From: a virus
IMG/VR virus record: IMGVR_UViG_3300044646_001284
Span: 43,815 to 107,814 of that record
Reading direction: 5' to 3' (one strand)
Length of the DNA stretch: 64,000 nucleotides
Shown: one piece after another, positions 29,344 through 37,790 of the stretch
How the letters are laid out: the number at the start of each line of letters is the position of its first letter
Numbering within the stretch: the first letter of the stretch is position 1
Translations under genes and position numbers: made by a program
The notes under the pieces: model-generated
The model's database searches: none
Seen by the model: the letters and a program-made list of their open reading frames with translations, nothing else
Told to the model about the DNA's origin: nothing

Positions 29344-29864
29344 TGGCTTTAAAAATTGCACAAGTAGTACCTACATTAGCAGTTGTTTCTGGAGTAACAA
29401 CCAGCACAGCATTTGAATTAACTTCTGGATACTTGAGATTAACCTCAAGTGTTGGATGTAATGTTGTTGTTGGTTCAAATCCATCAGCATCAACTAATGA
29501 TTTTTATCTGGCACCAAATGAATCAGAAATTATAAAAGAAAAAGTTGCCAGACAAAAAATTGTAGGTATTACTACTGGGTCTTCTACCATTATAAATTTG
29601 GGTCATAATAATGGAAATCCATTTGTTGTTGGTGATTATGTAACTATTGCAGGTTCTGTTGGTATCAACACCTCCCACAATGAAGTGACAGCAATTGCTG
29701 AAAATATTGCCAATACAACTATTACAATTAATTACAATAGTTCTGCTGTTGGTGTTCCAACAATTACAAGTGCATATGTTTCAAAAAGTGTAAAAGTGTC
29801 TGCAGCAGCAACTACTTCAGGTTCTTTATACATTACAGAAGTTCAAATAGCATCACAGGCATAA
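29343..29864 (+). CDS. Hypothetical structural protein between core and protease genes
   Basis: A 173-residue protein from the ATG at 29343, which overlaps the preceding stop as TGATG; the TTG one codon earlier is less likely. The sequence MALKIAQVVPTLAVVSGVTT and following is rich in Thr, Ser, Val and Ala with alternating hydrophobic residues, so probably all-beta. A segment NPFVVGDYVTIAGSVGIN resembles the short beta modules of the large tail proteins. No named domain is seen. Lying inside the prohead gene cluster, it may be a capsid-associated or decoration protein, but this is inference. Confidence 0.6.
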   Translation: MALKIAQVVPTLAVVSGVTTSTAFELTSGYLRLTSSVGCNVVVGSNPSASTNDFYLAPNESEIIKEKVARQKIVGITTGSSTIINLGHNNGNPFVVGDYVTIAGSVGINTSHNEVTAIAENIANTTITINYNSSAVGVPTITSAYVSKSVKVSAAATTSGSLYITEVQIASQA

Positions 29865-29868
29865 TCAA

Positions 29869-30519
29869 ATGAAACTCATCACGGAAGAAATAGAATCAGT
29901 AGAAATCATCAAAGAAGAAAAGGATGGTAAACAATCCCTGTATATTACAGGACCTTTTCTTCAAGCTGAAATCACTAATAGAAATGGCAGATGTTATCCA
30001 TTTCCAATTCTTGAACGTGAAGTAAAAAGGTACACTGATAACTTCATCAAAAATGGTCGTGCTCTTGGAGAACTTGGCCATCCAGATGGTCCTACAGTAA
30101 ATCTTGATAGAGTTTCTCATATGATTACTGCCCTCACGGCAGAAGGAAATAATTTTGTAGGAAAGGCAAAAATTCTTGATACTCCTATGGGCAACATTGC
30201 CAAATCTCTTTTGGATGAGGGTGTTAAGCTTGGGGTTTCTTCCAGAGGACTTGGTTCTATGGTAGAAAAAAATGGAGTAAAATATGTTGGTGAAGATTTT
30301 ATGTTAGCAACTGCTGCTGATATTGTTGCAGATCCTTCTGCTCCTGATGCTTTTGTTCAGGGAATTATGGAAGGTAAAGAGTGGGTTTGGGAAGGTGGTA
30401 TTCTTAAAGAAAAAGCAGCAGAAAATACAAGAAGAAGAATTGAATTATATTCAAAACAGAGAAAATTGAGTGAGCAGAAAAAACTTAAACTTCTGAATGA
30501 TTATCTCACAAATCTGTAA
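29869..30519 (+). CDS. 21: Prohead maturation protease gp21
   Basis: The serine protease that degrades the scaffold and trims capsid proteins during head maturation. The 216-residue protein has RALGELGHPDGPTVNLDRVSH with the catalytic-type His71 and GVSSRGLGSM with the catalytic Ser at 124 or 125, the two motifs of the T4 gp21 (S77) family. YITGPFLQAEITNRNGRCYP near residues 25-44 is also typical. Length matches T4 (212). In this family the enzyme cuts after Glu in the pattern Leu/Ile-x-Glu, which is relevant to the tagged proteins elsewhere in the window. Confidence 0.95.
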   Translation: MKLITEEIESVEIIKEEKDGKQSLYITGPFLQAEITNRNGRCYPFPILEREVKRYTDNFIKNGRALGELGHPDGPTVNLDRVSHMITALTAEGNNFVGKAKILDTPMGNIAKSLLDEGVKLGVSSRGLGSMVEKNGVKYVGEDFMLATAADIVADPSAPDAFVQGIMEGKEWVWEGGILKEKAAENTRRRIELYSKQRKLSEQKKLKLLNDYLTNL

Positions 30520-30521
30520 TT

Positions 30522-30529
30522 TATAAATA
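30522..30529 (+). promoter_or_regulatory. Late promoter TATAAATA for gene 22
   Basis: Perfect TATAAATA three bases after the gene 21 stop and 41 bases before the gene 22 start. CGGAG (about 30559-30563) is the ribosome binding site. Confidence 0.75.
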
Positions 30530-30570
30530 AATATAGAATAAATCAAAGATTTTTTATTCGGAGTATACAA

Positions 30571-31743
30571 ATGAGTGCCGGTAACAACTTACAAGAAATG
30601 GAAGTATCTACTAAAAAATCAGTCACCTCTGTAAACAAAGGTGCAAGACCTGCTGAATCAATGCCAAGTTTTGATGCAAAAGTACAAGGTCAATCAGGTT
30701 CATGGGAAGATCTTGGTGGTCCTACCCCAACTGAGAATCATCCTTTAGGAGATTCAAACAAGTTGAAAACTCCTAGTGCTACTCTTAAGCAAGTTAAGAA
30801 TGTAGTCAACAAAGGAGCTAAGTCTGCTGACTCAATGCCTGCTAAAATTGTTGGCAAGGAAGCAAGTTATGAAGAAGTTGAGACTGATGAAGAACTTGTA
30901 GAAGACTCTGAAGAAGATACTAATGCAGTAGTTTCAGAAGCTGAGCATAAGGGTGAGAAGGGTAAGGGGGAGAAAGAAGAGAAGAAAGATGAGGATGAAG
31001 AAGAAGAAGAAGAAGATATGGAAGAAGAGTTTGAACTCAACTTCACAGAAGATGTTAATGCAATGATTGGTGGTGAAGACCTTTCCGAAGAGTTCAAAGA
31101 GAAAGCAACTCTCATTTTTGAAACTGCAGTTAAAACTAAAATTGCAGAAATTAAAGAATCACTTGAGAATAAGTTCAACAAAGCACTTGTTGAAGAAGTT
31201 GTTGCAATCAAAGAAGAATTAACAGGAAGAGTAGATGCTTATCTTGAGTATGTTGCTGAAGAGTGGATTGATGAAAATGCTCTTCAGATTGAGAATGGAC
31301 TGAAAGGAGAACTTTCAGAATCATTCATGAGTGGTCTGAAGTCACTCTTTGAAGAACATTATGTAGAAATCCCTGAAGATAGATATGATGTATTAGAGAA
31401 TATGGTTATGAGATTAGATGAAATGGAAGAAAAACTCAACGAACAAATCGAAAGAAATGTTCAATTAAATCAAAGATTAAGTGAGGCTGTAAGCGATACC
31501 ATTTTCAATGATGTCGCTGAAGGGTTAGCTTTAACTCAGAAGGAGAAGCTTGCTGGTCTTGCTGAAAGTGTTGAGTTTGATAGTGAAGATACATATCGTG
31601 AAAAACTTGAATCTCTTAAGGAATCATATTTCCATAGAGCAACAGGTTCTTCGAAAAATGAGGTATTGACTGAACAAGCAGGTGAGGACTTTGGTCCCCA
31701 TATGAATGCTTATCTCAGAGCAATTTCCAAATATTCTAAGTGA
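30571..31743 (+). CDS. 22: Prohead scaffold protein gp22
   Basis: The main internal scaffold, 390 residues (T4 gp22 has 269). It is highly helical and acidic. Residues about 105-160 are almost only Glu, Asp and Lys (for example KDEDEEEEEEDMEEEFEL), followed by the gp22 core with long amphipathic helices (EELTGRVDAYLEYVAEEWID, then KGELSESFMSGLKSLFEEHY) and the conserved RYDVLENMVMRLDEMEEKLN. The N-terminal 100 residues carry two KGA(R/K)xA(E/D)SMP repeats. The order 21-22-23 is that of T4. It is expected to be cut to small peptides by gp21. Confidence 0.93.
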   Translation: MSAGNNLQEMEVSTKKSVTSVNKGARPAESMPSFDAKVQGQSGSWEDLGGPTPTENHPLGDSNKLKTPSATLKQVKNVVNKGAKSADSMPAKIVGKEASYEEVETDEELVEDSEEDTNAVVSEAEHKGEKGKGEKEEKKDEDEEEEEEDMEEEFELNFTEDVNAMIGGEDLSEEFKEKATLIFETAVKTKIAEIKESLENKFNKALVEEVVAIKEELTGRVDAYLEYVAEEWIDENALQIENGLKGELSESFMSGLKSLFEEHYVEIPEDRYDVLENMVMRLDEMEEKLNEQIERNVQLNQRLSEAVSDTIFNDVAEGLALTQKEKLAGLAESVEFDSEDTYREKLESLKESYFHRATGSSKNEVLTEQAGEDFGPHMNAYLRAISKYSK

Positions 31744-31756
31744 AATTAATCTTAAT

Positions 31757-31764
31757 TATAAATA
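31757..31764 (+). promoter_or_regulatory. Late promoter TATAAATA for gene 23
   Basis: Perfect TATAAATA 13 bases after the gene 22 stop and 48 bases before the gene 23 start. AAGGAG at about 31799-31804 is the ribosome binding site. Confidence 0.78.
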
Positions 31765-31812
31765 ATTTCAGTTAAAACAACACTTTTACAAGAAAAACAA
31801 GGAGAAAAAGCA

Positions 31813-33264
31813 ATGTTCCTTTCAGAACAATTGCAGAAAAAGTGGGAACCCCTTTTAGAGGCAGAAGGTCTTGATAAGATCTCTGACCCATATAGAAAGG
31901 CTGTTACTGCTGTTCTGCTCGAAAACCAAGAAAGATTTTTACAAGAAGAAAGAGGTTTCCTTTCTGAAACCCCTGCAGGGATGTATGCCAGCACTGCTGG
32001 TGCTGGTGGTGCTGCTGGTTTCAGTCATGGTGCTGCTCCAGGTGGTCCAGTTGCAGGTTTTGACCCTGTTCTGATCTCATTGATCAGACGTTCAATGCCT
32101 AACCTTGTTGCATATGATCTCGCTGGTGTTCAACCAATGAGTGGTCCTACTGGACTTATCTTTGCAATGAGAAGCAGATATGTTGACCAGAATGGTAATG
32201 AGACCTTCTTTGATGAAGTTGACTCAGCATACTCTGGTCAAGATGATGGTTACAATACCACAACTGGCGACTACACTGGTGGTTCAGATGATGGTTCTTC
32301 AGTTGGTTTTGGTACTACTGGTTTCCAAGGTAGTGGTGCTACTGCTGCTCAAAAGACTGCTTATGGTTTCAACCCCGCAGACCTGAATGCTTCTGGTGCA
32401 ACTGGAAGAGAGTACAGAGTTGGACAAGGTATGTCCACCTATGATGCAGAAAATCTGGGTGCTGGTTCAGGTGACCAGTTCAACCAGATGGCATTCAGCA
32501 TTGAGAGAATCTCTGTGACTGCAAAGTCAAGAGCACTCAAAGCTGAGTACACTCTGGAACTGGCACAGGACCTCAAGGCTATTCATGGTCTTGATGCTGA
32601 AGCAGAATTGGCAAACATTCTGTCTTCAGAAATCCTTGCTGAAATCAACAGAGAAGTCATCAGAACTATCTACAAGGCTGCTGAGCCTGGTGCACAAGTC
32701 AATGTTGCTAATGCTGGCACCTTTGACCTTGATGTTGACTCAAATGGTAGATGGTCTGTTGAGAAGTTCAAAGGACTTCTGTTCCAGATCGAAAGAGATG
32801 CTAATGCTATTGCATATAGAACTCGTAGAGGGAAGGGTAACACCATTCTTTGCTCATCTGATGTTGCTTCTGCACTCACAATGGCAGGAATCCTGGATTA
32901 CACCCCTGCACTCAATGCTAACCTGAGTGTTGATGATACTGGCAATACTTTTGCTGGTGTTATTAATGGTAAGTTCAAGGTATACATTGACCCATATTCT
33001 GCTAACCTTTCTGCTAACCAATACTATGTTGTTGGTTACAAGGGAACCAATCCTTATGATGCTGGTCTGTTCTACTGCCCATACGTTCCTCTCCAGATGG
33101 TTCGTGCTGTTGGTCAGGACACCTTCCAGCCCAAGATTGGATTCAAGACCAGATATGGTATGGTTGCTAACCCATTTGCAAATGGTCTTGATAAGGATCT
33201 GGGTGCCATCAAGGCTGGTGCTAACAGATACTACAGAAGAGTTGCTGTTAAGAACCTCATGTGA
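31813..33264 (+). CDS. 23: Major capsid protein gp23
   Basis: The main head subunit, 483 residues. RRSMPNLVAYDLAGVQPMSG and TGLIFAMRSRY at about 92-125 are the classic gp23 block, and ERISVTAKSRALKAEYTLEL with AQDLKAIHGLDAE at about 231-264 is another. The C-terminal FQPKIGFKTRYGMVANPF is also diagnostic. The N-terminal propeptide ends at L-S-E (residues 50-52), a fitting gp21 cleavage site. The gene is visibly richer in G and C than its neighbours, with different synonymous codons, as in a very highly expressed gene. It ends at a strong terminator. Confidence 0.97.
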   Translation: MFLSEQLQKKWEPLLEAEGLDKISDPYRKAVTAVLLENQERFLQEERGFLSETPAGMYASTAGAGGAAGFSHGAAPGGPVAGFDPVLISLIRRSMPNLVAYDLAGVQPMSGPTGLIFAMRSRYVDQNGNETFFDEVDSAYSGQDDGYNTTTGDYTGGSDDGSSVGFGTTGFQGSGATAAQKTAYGFNPADLNASGATGREYRVGQGMSTYDAENLGAGSGDQFNQMAFSIERISVTAKSRALKAEYTLELAQDLKAIHGLDAEAELANILSSEILAEINREVIRTIYKAAEPGAQVNVANAGTFDLDVDSNGRWSVEKFKGLLFQIERDANAIAYRTRRGKGNTILCSSDVASALTMAGILDYTPALNANLSVDDTGNTFAGVINGKFKVYIDPYSANLSANQYYVVGYKGTNPYDAGLFYCPYVPLQMVRAVGQDTFQPKIGFKTRYGMVANPFANGLDKDLGAIKAGANRYYRRVAVKNLM

Positions 33265-33283
33265 GTTTATCTCACATATTTTC

Positions 33284-33311
33284 AAGGACCTCCAAAAGAG
33301 GTCCTTTTTTT
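33284..33311 (+). terminator. Rho-independent terminator after gene 23
   Basis: Perfect inverted repeat AAGGACCTC (33284-33292) and GAGGTCCTT with a five-base loop CAAAA, followed by seven T. It lies 20 bases after the capsid gene stop and closes the head-gene transcripts. Confidence 0.9.
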
Positions 33312-33316
33312 ATGTC

Positions 33317-33323
33317 CTAAATA
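33317..33323 (+). promoter_or_regulatory. Possible late promoter element CTAAATA
   Basis: CTAAATA six bases after the terminator T run and only nine bases before the next start codon. If used, the message would have almost no leader. A variant of TATAAATA. Confidence 0.4.
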
Positions 33324-33332
33324 ATTAAAAAA

Positions 33333-33884
33333 ATGTCTTCTAGTTATTTAAATCGTACTCCAACAAATAAAAACCTATTGTCGCCAATAGGGTTTAAGTT
33401 CGTTTTAGATAAGGCACCCAAAGTAGACTTTTTTTCCAACTATGCAGGAATTCCTGCCATTACATTGGGTTCCGCAATTCAAACTCGCTATGGGAAGAAT
33501 ATTGATATTCCTGGCGATAAAATGAACTTTGAAGATTTTCGTCTACGTTTTCTTGTAGATGAAGATATGGAAAACTACATGGAAATATGGAACTGGATGA
33601 CTGGTTTGGGGTTCCCATACAGTTTAGAGCAGTATGCAGACCTAAGAGAAAATTCTGACAAATACAATTCTGAAGCATTGAAGAATGATTTCTATGAAAG
33701 GTCTGATGCAACCCTAAACATTTTGAACAGCAGTTTCAATGTTCAATCTCAAGTTATTTTTGATGGATTATATCCGGTCTACTTATCAGGTCTAGACTTT
33801 GATGCTACACAAGAAGACATTAGATATTTTACTGCAGAGGTAACTTTCAAGTATACTTACTATAGAATTATTACAGGTTTATGA
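33333..33884 (+). CDS. Tube-fold tail protein at the gp3 position (gp54/gp19-like)
   Basis: A 183-residue protein. MNFEDFRLRFLVDEDMENYM and EIWNWMTGLGFP (residues about 64-95), then FDGLYPVYLSGLDFDATQ and FTAEVTFKYTYYRI near the C terminus, have the pattern of tail tube-fold proteins such as T4 gp54 and gp19 (a beta strand, a W-containing helix, and a closing beta hairpin). In related marine phages the gene at this place, after gene 23, is often annotated as gp3, the tail completion protein. I cannot tell gp3 from a gp54-like tube initiator by eye. A tail tube or baseplate-hub role is likely. Its last bases overlap the uvsY start (ATGA). Confidence 0.65.
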   Translation: MSSSYLNRTPTNKNLLSPIGFKFVLDKAPKVDFFSNYAGIPAITLGSAIQTRYGKNIDIPGDKMNFEDFRLRFLVDEDMENYMEIWNWMTGLGFPYSLEQYADLRENSDKYNSEALKNDFYERSDATLNILNSSFNVQSQVIFDGLYPVYLSGLDFDATQEDIRYFTAEVTFKYTYYRIITGL

Positions 33885-34312
33885 TTTCTCTTGAAAATAT
33901 TCAATCTATGTGGAGTGAAGACTCCAAAATCAACATAGATGACTTACACAATGAATCTTTAAAAGTTGCAAGTTTACACTCAAAATATTATGAAATATAC
34001 AATAACATTTCACTATTGAGAAAAAGAGCAGAGGTTCAATATAACCATAAAAGATTAGAAAGATATAATTTTTATGCAGGGAAAGCATCACCTGATGTTT
34101 ATAAGGAAGAACCATTTCCATATAAAGTCAGGGATAAAGAAGGAATGCAAAGACACATTGAAGCTGATGAAAAACTATCAGAAATGTTTATGAAAATAGA
34201 ATATTATGATATAATATTAAAATACTTAGAAGAAATTATTAAAATGATTTCCAACAGAACTTATCAAATTAAAAACTCCATTGACTTTTTAAGATTCCAG
34301 TCTGGTATGTAA
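33881..34312 (+). CDS. uvsY: Recombination mediator UvsY
   Basis: UvsY loads the UvsX recombinase onto ssDNA coated with gp32. The 143-residue, helical protein reads MISLENIQSMWSEDSKI and contains LHSKYYEIYNNISLLRKRAE at about 32-51, then RLERYNFYAGKASPD, which match T4 UvsY (YSKWL, RLDYYSGRGD). The C-terminal RTYQIKNSIDFLRFQSGM parallels T4 GFAIKHIQDMRAFEAG. Length is the same as T4 (137). It overlaps the preceding gene by four bases and is followed by uvsW after one base. Confidence 0.9.
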   Translation: MISLENIQSMWSEDSKINIDDLHNESLKVASLHSKYYEIYNNISLLRKRAEVQYNHKRLERYNFYAGKASPDVYKEEPFPYKVRDKEGMQRHIEADEKLSEMFMKIEYYDIILKYLEEIIKMISNRTYQIKNSIDFLRFQSGM

Positions 34313-34313
34313 T

Positions 34314-35777
34314 ATGTCTGATTTAGTGATTTCAAAAAAGAACGAAATATTTTTAAAAATAGAATGCGAACCACATATCAAATATGAATTGAGTGATCAG
34401 TTTACCTTTGATGTTCCTGGTGCCAAGTTCATGCCTCAGTATAGAAGTAAGTACTGGGATGGTAAAATTCGTTTATTCAACTTACAAACAGGAGAAATCT
34501 ATTCTGGTTTATTGGATAAACTTATTTCCTTCTGCGAAAATCACAACTATACTTTTGAATTATTAGATAACAAATATTATGGTCTTCCTGGAGAAATGGA
34601 TGAGTCTATTTCTATGGAAGGTGTTAAAGATTACATGACTAGTATTTGTTCTCACAGTCCAAGAGATTATCAAATACAAGGAGTTTATGATGCATTAAAA
34701 TATAAAAGAAAATTAATATTATCTCCTACTGCATCAGGAAAATCATTGATGATTTATTCTGTAGTTAGATACTTTGTAGAGCAGAATCAGAATGTTCTCC
34801 TTATAGTCCCCACCACATCCCTTGTAGAGCAGATGTATAAGGACTTTGAGGATTATGGATGGAACTCAGAGGAATACTGCCACAGAGTCTATGGAGGCAG
34901 TGATAGAGTATCAGATAAGCAAGTAATCATATCTACTTGGCAATCAATATACAAGTTAGATAAATCATATTTTCAAAAATTTGATGTAGTAATTGGAGAT
35001 GAAGCTCATCAATTCAAATCCAAATCACTTGTATCTATTATGTCTAATCTTCATGATGCAAAATATAGATTTGGATTCACAGGAACACTTGATGGAACAC
35101 AGACTCATAAACTTGTTCTTGAAGGTTTATTTGGCCCAACATATAAATTAATTAAAACTGATGAATTGATTAAGAAAGGATATCTTTCTAAATTGAATAT
35201 TAAAGTTCTTCTTCTCAAACACAATCCACAATCATTTGAAACTTATGAAGATGAAGTTCAATATTTAATTACACATCAACGAAGAAATAACTTTATCAAA
35301 AACTTATCAATAAGTTTAGAAGGAAATACTTTGATTTTGTTTAGTAGGGTTTCTACTCATGGGGAACCTTTATATGATCTCATAAATAAGAACATAGGTG
35401 ATAATAGAAAAATATTTTTCATCCACGGTGGTGTTGATACTGAAGAAAGAGAATTAGTCAGAAAAATTGCAGAAGAAGAATCTAATGCAATCATAGTTGC
35501 TTCTTATGGGACATTCAGTACAGGAATAAACATTAAAAATCTTCACAATATAATATTTTCATCTCCAAGTAAATCAAGAATCAGAAACCTACAATCAATA
35601 GGAAGAGTTCTTAGAAAAAGTAAAGAAAAAGTATCAGCAACACTTTATGATATTGCTGATGATATTACTAACAAAAGTAAAAGAAATTATACTCTTAATC
35701 ATTTAGTAGAAAGAATTAAAATCTACAATGAAGAAAACTTTAATTATGAAATTGTAACAATAGACTTTAAAAAATAA
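34314..35777 (+). CDS. uvsW: DNA helicase UvsW
   Basis: Superfamily 2 helicase that reverses stalled forks, unwinds branched DNA and R-loops, and shifts replication from origin use to recombination. The 487-residue protein has an N-terminal domain with SKYWDGKIRLFNLQTGEIY (45-63), Walker A SPTASGKS (137-144), DEAH at 229-232, a FGFTGTLDG motif III-like segment, and motif VI QSIGRVLRKSKEK. Length equals T4 UvsW including the C-terminal UvsW.1 part (about 500). It runs directly into the next gene with no spacing. Confidence 0.94.
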   Translation: MSDLVISKKNEIFLKIECEPHIKYELSDQFTFDVPGAKFMPQYRSKYWDGKIRLFNLQTGEIYSGLLDKLISFCENHNYTFELLDNKYYGLPGEMDESISMEGVKDYMTSICSHSPRDYQIQGVYDALKYKRKLILSPTASGKSLMIYSVVRYFVEQNQNVLLIVPTTSLVEQMYKDFEDYGWNSEEYCHRVYGGSDRVSDKQVIISTWQSIYKLDKSYFQKFDVVIGDEAHQFKSKSLVSIMSNLHDAKYRFGFTGTLDGTQTHKLVLEGLFGPTYKLIKTDELIKKGYLSKLNIKVLLLKHNPQSFETYEDEVQYLITHQRRNNFIKNLSISLEGNTLILFSRVSTHGEPLYDLINKNIGDNRKIFFIHGGVDTEERELVRKIAEEESNAIIVASYGTFSTGINIKNLHNIIFSSPSKSRIRNLQSIGRVLRKSKEKVSATLYDIADDITNKSKRNYTLNHLVERIKIYNEENFNYEIVTIDFKK

Positions 35778-36155
35778 ATGGATAACGAATTTTATGCATC
35801 AATTAAATTAGTATCAGGTGAAGAAATCTTTGCATTGGTCTCTCCATCAGAAGAAGAAGATAGAACTCTTTTAATTCTTGACACTCCTGTTATCATTGAA
35901 CCAATGGTATCTAAAAGTCAAGGAATAGTTGGATATAAAGTTAAGCCTTGGATGTGTATTCCTGATGATGATATTTACATTATTGATATGAATAAAGTCA
36001 TTACCATGACTGAAATTTATAATGATCAAATCATTAGAGTTTATGAAAAGTACACCAAAAATTCTTCTCAAGTATCTTTAGAGAAGACTGTAGGATTCAT
36101 TTCTAAAGTGGATGAAGCTCGTAAAGTACTTGAAAAACTCTATAACAGTAATTAA
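35778..36155 (+). CDS. Small Sm-like fold protein (paralogue 1)
   Basis: A 125-residue protein. FYASIKLVSGEEIFALVSPS at 5-24 and TLLILDTPVIIEPM at 30-43, then IPDDDIYIID and KVITMTEIYNDQIIRVYEKY, follow the strand pattern of the small Sm-like proteins of cyanophages (gene-regulating beta-barrel, first strand V-K-L-x-x-G-E). The structure of an Sm-like protein of putative cyanophage origin has been reported, as I recall. Two shorter relatives are near gp43 in this window. RNA binding is the expected activity but is unproven. It is placed directly after uvsW with no spacing. Confidence 0.6.
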   Translation: MDNEFYASIKLVSGEEIFALVSPSEEEDRTLLILDTPVIIEPMVSKSQGIVGYKVKPWMCIPDDDIYIIDMNKVITMTEIYNDQIIRVYEKYTKNSSQVSLEKTVGFISKVDEARKVLEKLYNSN

Positions 36156-36208
36156 GCCGTACCTATCCTTCAAACCTAACAGAGTGATTCTAACCATATT
36201 CGAGGAAG

Positions 36209-36237
36209 TTGTCAACTCCTTGATTTAATGGTATACT
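36209..36237 (+). promoter_or_regulatory. Sigma70-type promoter with extended -10 for gene 55
   Basis: TTGTCA (36209-36214), a 17-base spacer ending in TGG, and TATACT (36232-36237). Both boxes and an extended -10 (TGgTATACT) fit a host-polymerase promoter. It is in the only non-coding gap (36156-36270) between uvsW's follower and gene 55, where nothing else is seen. Confidence 0.75.
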
Positions 36238-36270
36238 AACATTACTAAATTATATTATGAAACAAAGTTA

Positions 36271-36759
36271 ATGAGTATATTAATGGTCAGAGGTAAAAAG
36301 AAATCAGAGCATTATGTAAACAATAAAGAGTTTTATCAAGCTCTTGTTGAATACAATAAGAAAGTAGATGAAGCAAAGTCATTAGGTCTCCCTAAACCAA
36401 GAATCACAAATTATCTTGGTGACTGCTTCTTACGCATTGCCAATCATCTTGCATACAAACCAAACTTCGTGAACTACATGTTCAAGGATGATATGATTTG
36501 TGATGGAATTGAAAATTGCGTTCAATATATTCATAACTTTGATATAAACAGAACCAATCCTTTTGCATACTTTACCCAAATTGTTTATTATGCATTCTTA
36601 AGAAGAATTGCCAAAGAGAAGAAACAGTTAGAAATCAAATCTACAATCATAGAAAGATCTGGTTATGATGAAGTATTCTCTATAGATGATCCAGATTTTA
36701 GTGGAGGATATTCTGATATGAATAGTATCAAAGATAATATTAATTATAGATTTCAATGA
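36271..36759 (+). CDS. 55: Late-transcription sigma factor gp55
   Basis: A small phage sigma factor that directs host RNA polymerase to TATAAATA late promoters. The 162-residue protein contains GDCFLRIANHLAYKPNFVNY at about 50-69 and DMICDGIENCVQYIHNFDIN followed by RTNPFAYFTQIVYYAFLRRI at about 73-112. This is the sigma region-2 pattern of T4 gp55. A basic tail AKEKKQLEIK follows. Length is near T4 (185). It is preceded by its own sigma70-type promoter. Seven perfect TATAAATA elements in the window fit with its presence. It overlaps gene 47 by four bases. Confidence 0.92.
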   Translation: MSILMVRGKKKSEHYVNNKEFYQALVEYNKKVDEAKSLGLPKPRITNYLGDCFLRIANHLAYKPNFVNYMFKDDMICDGIENCVQYIHNFDINRTNPFAYFTQIVYYAFLRRIAKEKKQLEIKSTIIERSGYDEVFSIDDPDFSGGYSDMNSIKDNINYRFQ

Positions 36760-37790
36760 AAATTGGCATAATTACTGATACTCACTTCAACTTCAAAAAA
36801 GGTAGTAAAGTTTTTCATGATTATTTTGAAAAATTTTATAAGGATATTTTTTTCCCCTCTTTGAAAAAATATAAAGTTGATACAGTCATTCACATGGGTG
36901 ACATGTTTGATAATCGTAAATCAACTGATTATTGGAGTATTGATTGGACAAGAAGGGTTATTCTTGAACCACTAAAAAAATATAAGGTTCATGCAATCTT
37001 GGGTAATCATGATATTTTTTATAAGAATACAACAAAACTAAACAGTCCAATGCTTTTGTTGAATGAGTATAAGAACATCAACGTGTATCATAAACCATCT
37101 ACTGTCCAAGTTGGTGAACAAGAGATACTGTTTGTTCCTTGGATAACACCAGATAGTGAGCAGGAGACCCTACAAGCAATTCAAAGCACCTCTGCAAAGG
37201 TTTGTATGGGTCATTTAGAATTGAGTGGGTTTGAGCATCACAGAGGTCACCTGAATGAAAATGGTCAAGATAAATCAATCTTCAAAAAGTTTGATAGAGT
37301 ATTTTCTGGACATTACCACACAAGAAGCGATGATGGTAATATTTTTTACTTAGGAAATCCATATCAAATGTATTGGAATGATTATAATGATAAAAGGGGA
37401 TTTACAATTTTTGATACAGAAACTTATGAAATAATTTCCATAGACAATCCATATGAAATGTTCAAGATGTGTAAGTATGATGAAGATTGTCTTGAAGAAG
37501 ATTTTGATTCTTATCAAGGTTGTATTGTAAAATTAATCATAGAAAATAAAACAAATCAAAAGAAATATGAAAATTTCCTAGATAAACTGATAAAAGTTCA
37601 ACCAGTAGAACTCAAGATTATTGAACATATAAAACTCAATTCTGATTTTGATTCTGATGAAATTGTTCAAAATGAGGATACATTGACTCTATTAAAAAAG
37701 TATGTTGATGAATCTGAAATTAAGTTAAATAAGAATAAGATTAAAGATTTAATACAATCAATTTATCAGGAGTCGTTTCAGTTGCAATAA
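36756..37790 (+). CDS. 47: Recombination nuclease subunit gp47 (Mre11-like)
   Basis: The phosphodiesterase half of the gp46/gp47 complex, which resects DNA ends for recombination-dependent replication and host DNA breakdown. The 344-residue protein has the full metallophosphatase set: DTH at 8-10, GDMFDNR at 48-54, GNHD at 83-86, CMGHLELSG near 149, and SGHYHTR near 190. T4 gp47 has 339 residues. The start overlaps gene 55 as ATGA, and the last base is shared with the next start. Confidence 0.95.
   Translation: MKIGIITDTHFNFKKGSKVFHDYFEKFYKDIFFPSLKKYKVDTVIHMGDMFDNRKSTDYWSIDWTRRVILEPLKKYKVHAILGNHDIFYKNTTKLNSPMLLLNEYKNINVYHKPSTVQVGEQEILFVPWITPDSEQETLQAIQSTSAKVCMGHLELSGFEHHRGHLNENGQDKSIFKKFDRVFSGHYHTRSDDGNIFYLGNPYQMYWNDYNDKRGFTIFDTETYEIISIDNPYEMFKMCKYDEDCLEEDFDSYQGCIVKLIIENKTNQKKYENFLDKLIKVQPVELKIIEHIKLNSDFDSDEIVQNEDTLTLLKKYVDESEIKLNKNKIKDLIQSIYQESFQLQ

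Noticed and set aside
30867-31211. Ser-rich open frame opposite gene 22
   Set aside because: The long Ser runs are just the complement of the Glu codon run in the scaffold gene.
32585-32926. 113-residue + strand frame inside gene 23
   Set aside because: Out-of-frame shadow of the capsid gene, Leu and Met rich, no conserved motif.
32854-33285. 143-residue minus-strand frame opposite gene 23
   Set aside because: No ribosome binding site or domain; the capsid gene on the other strand is certain and a terminator lies at its start.
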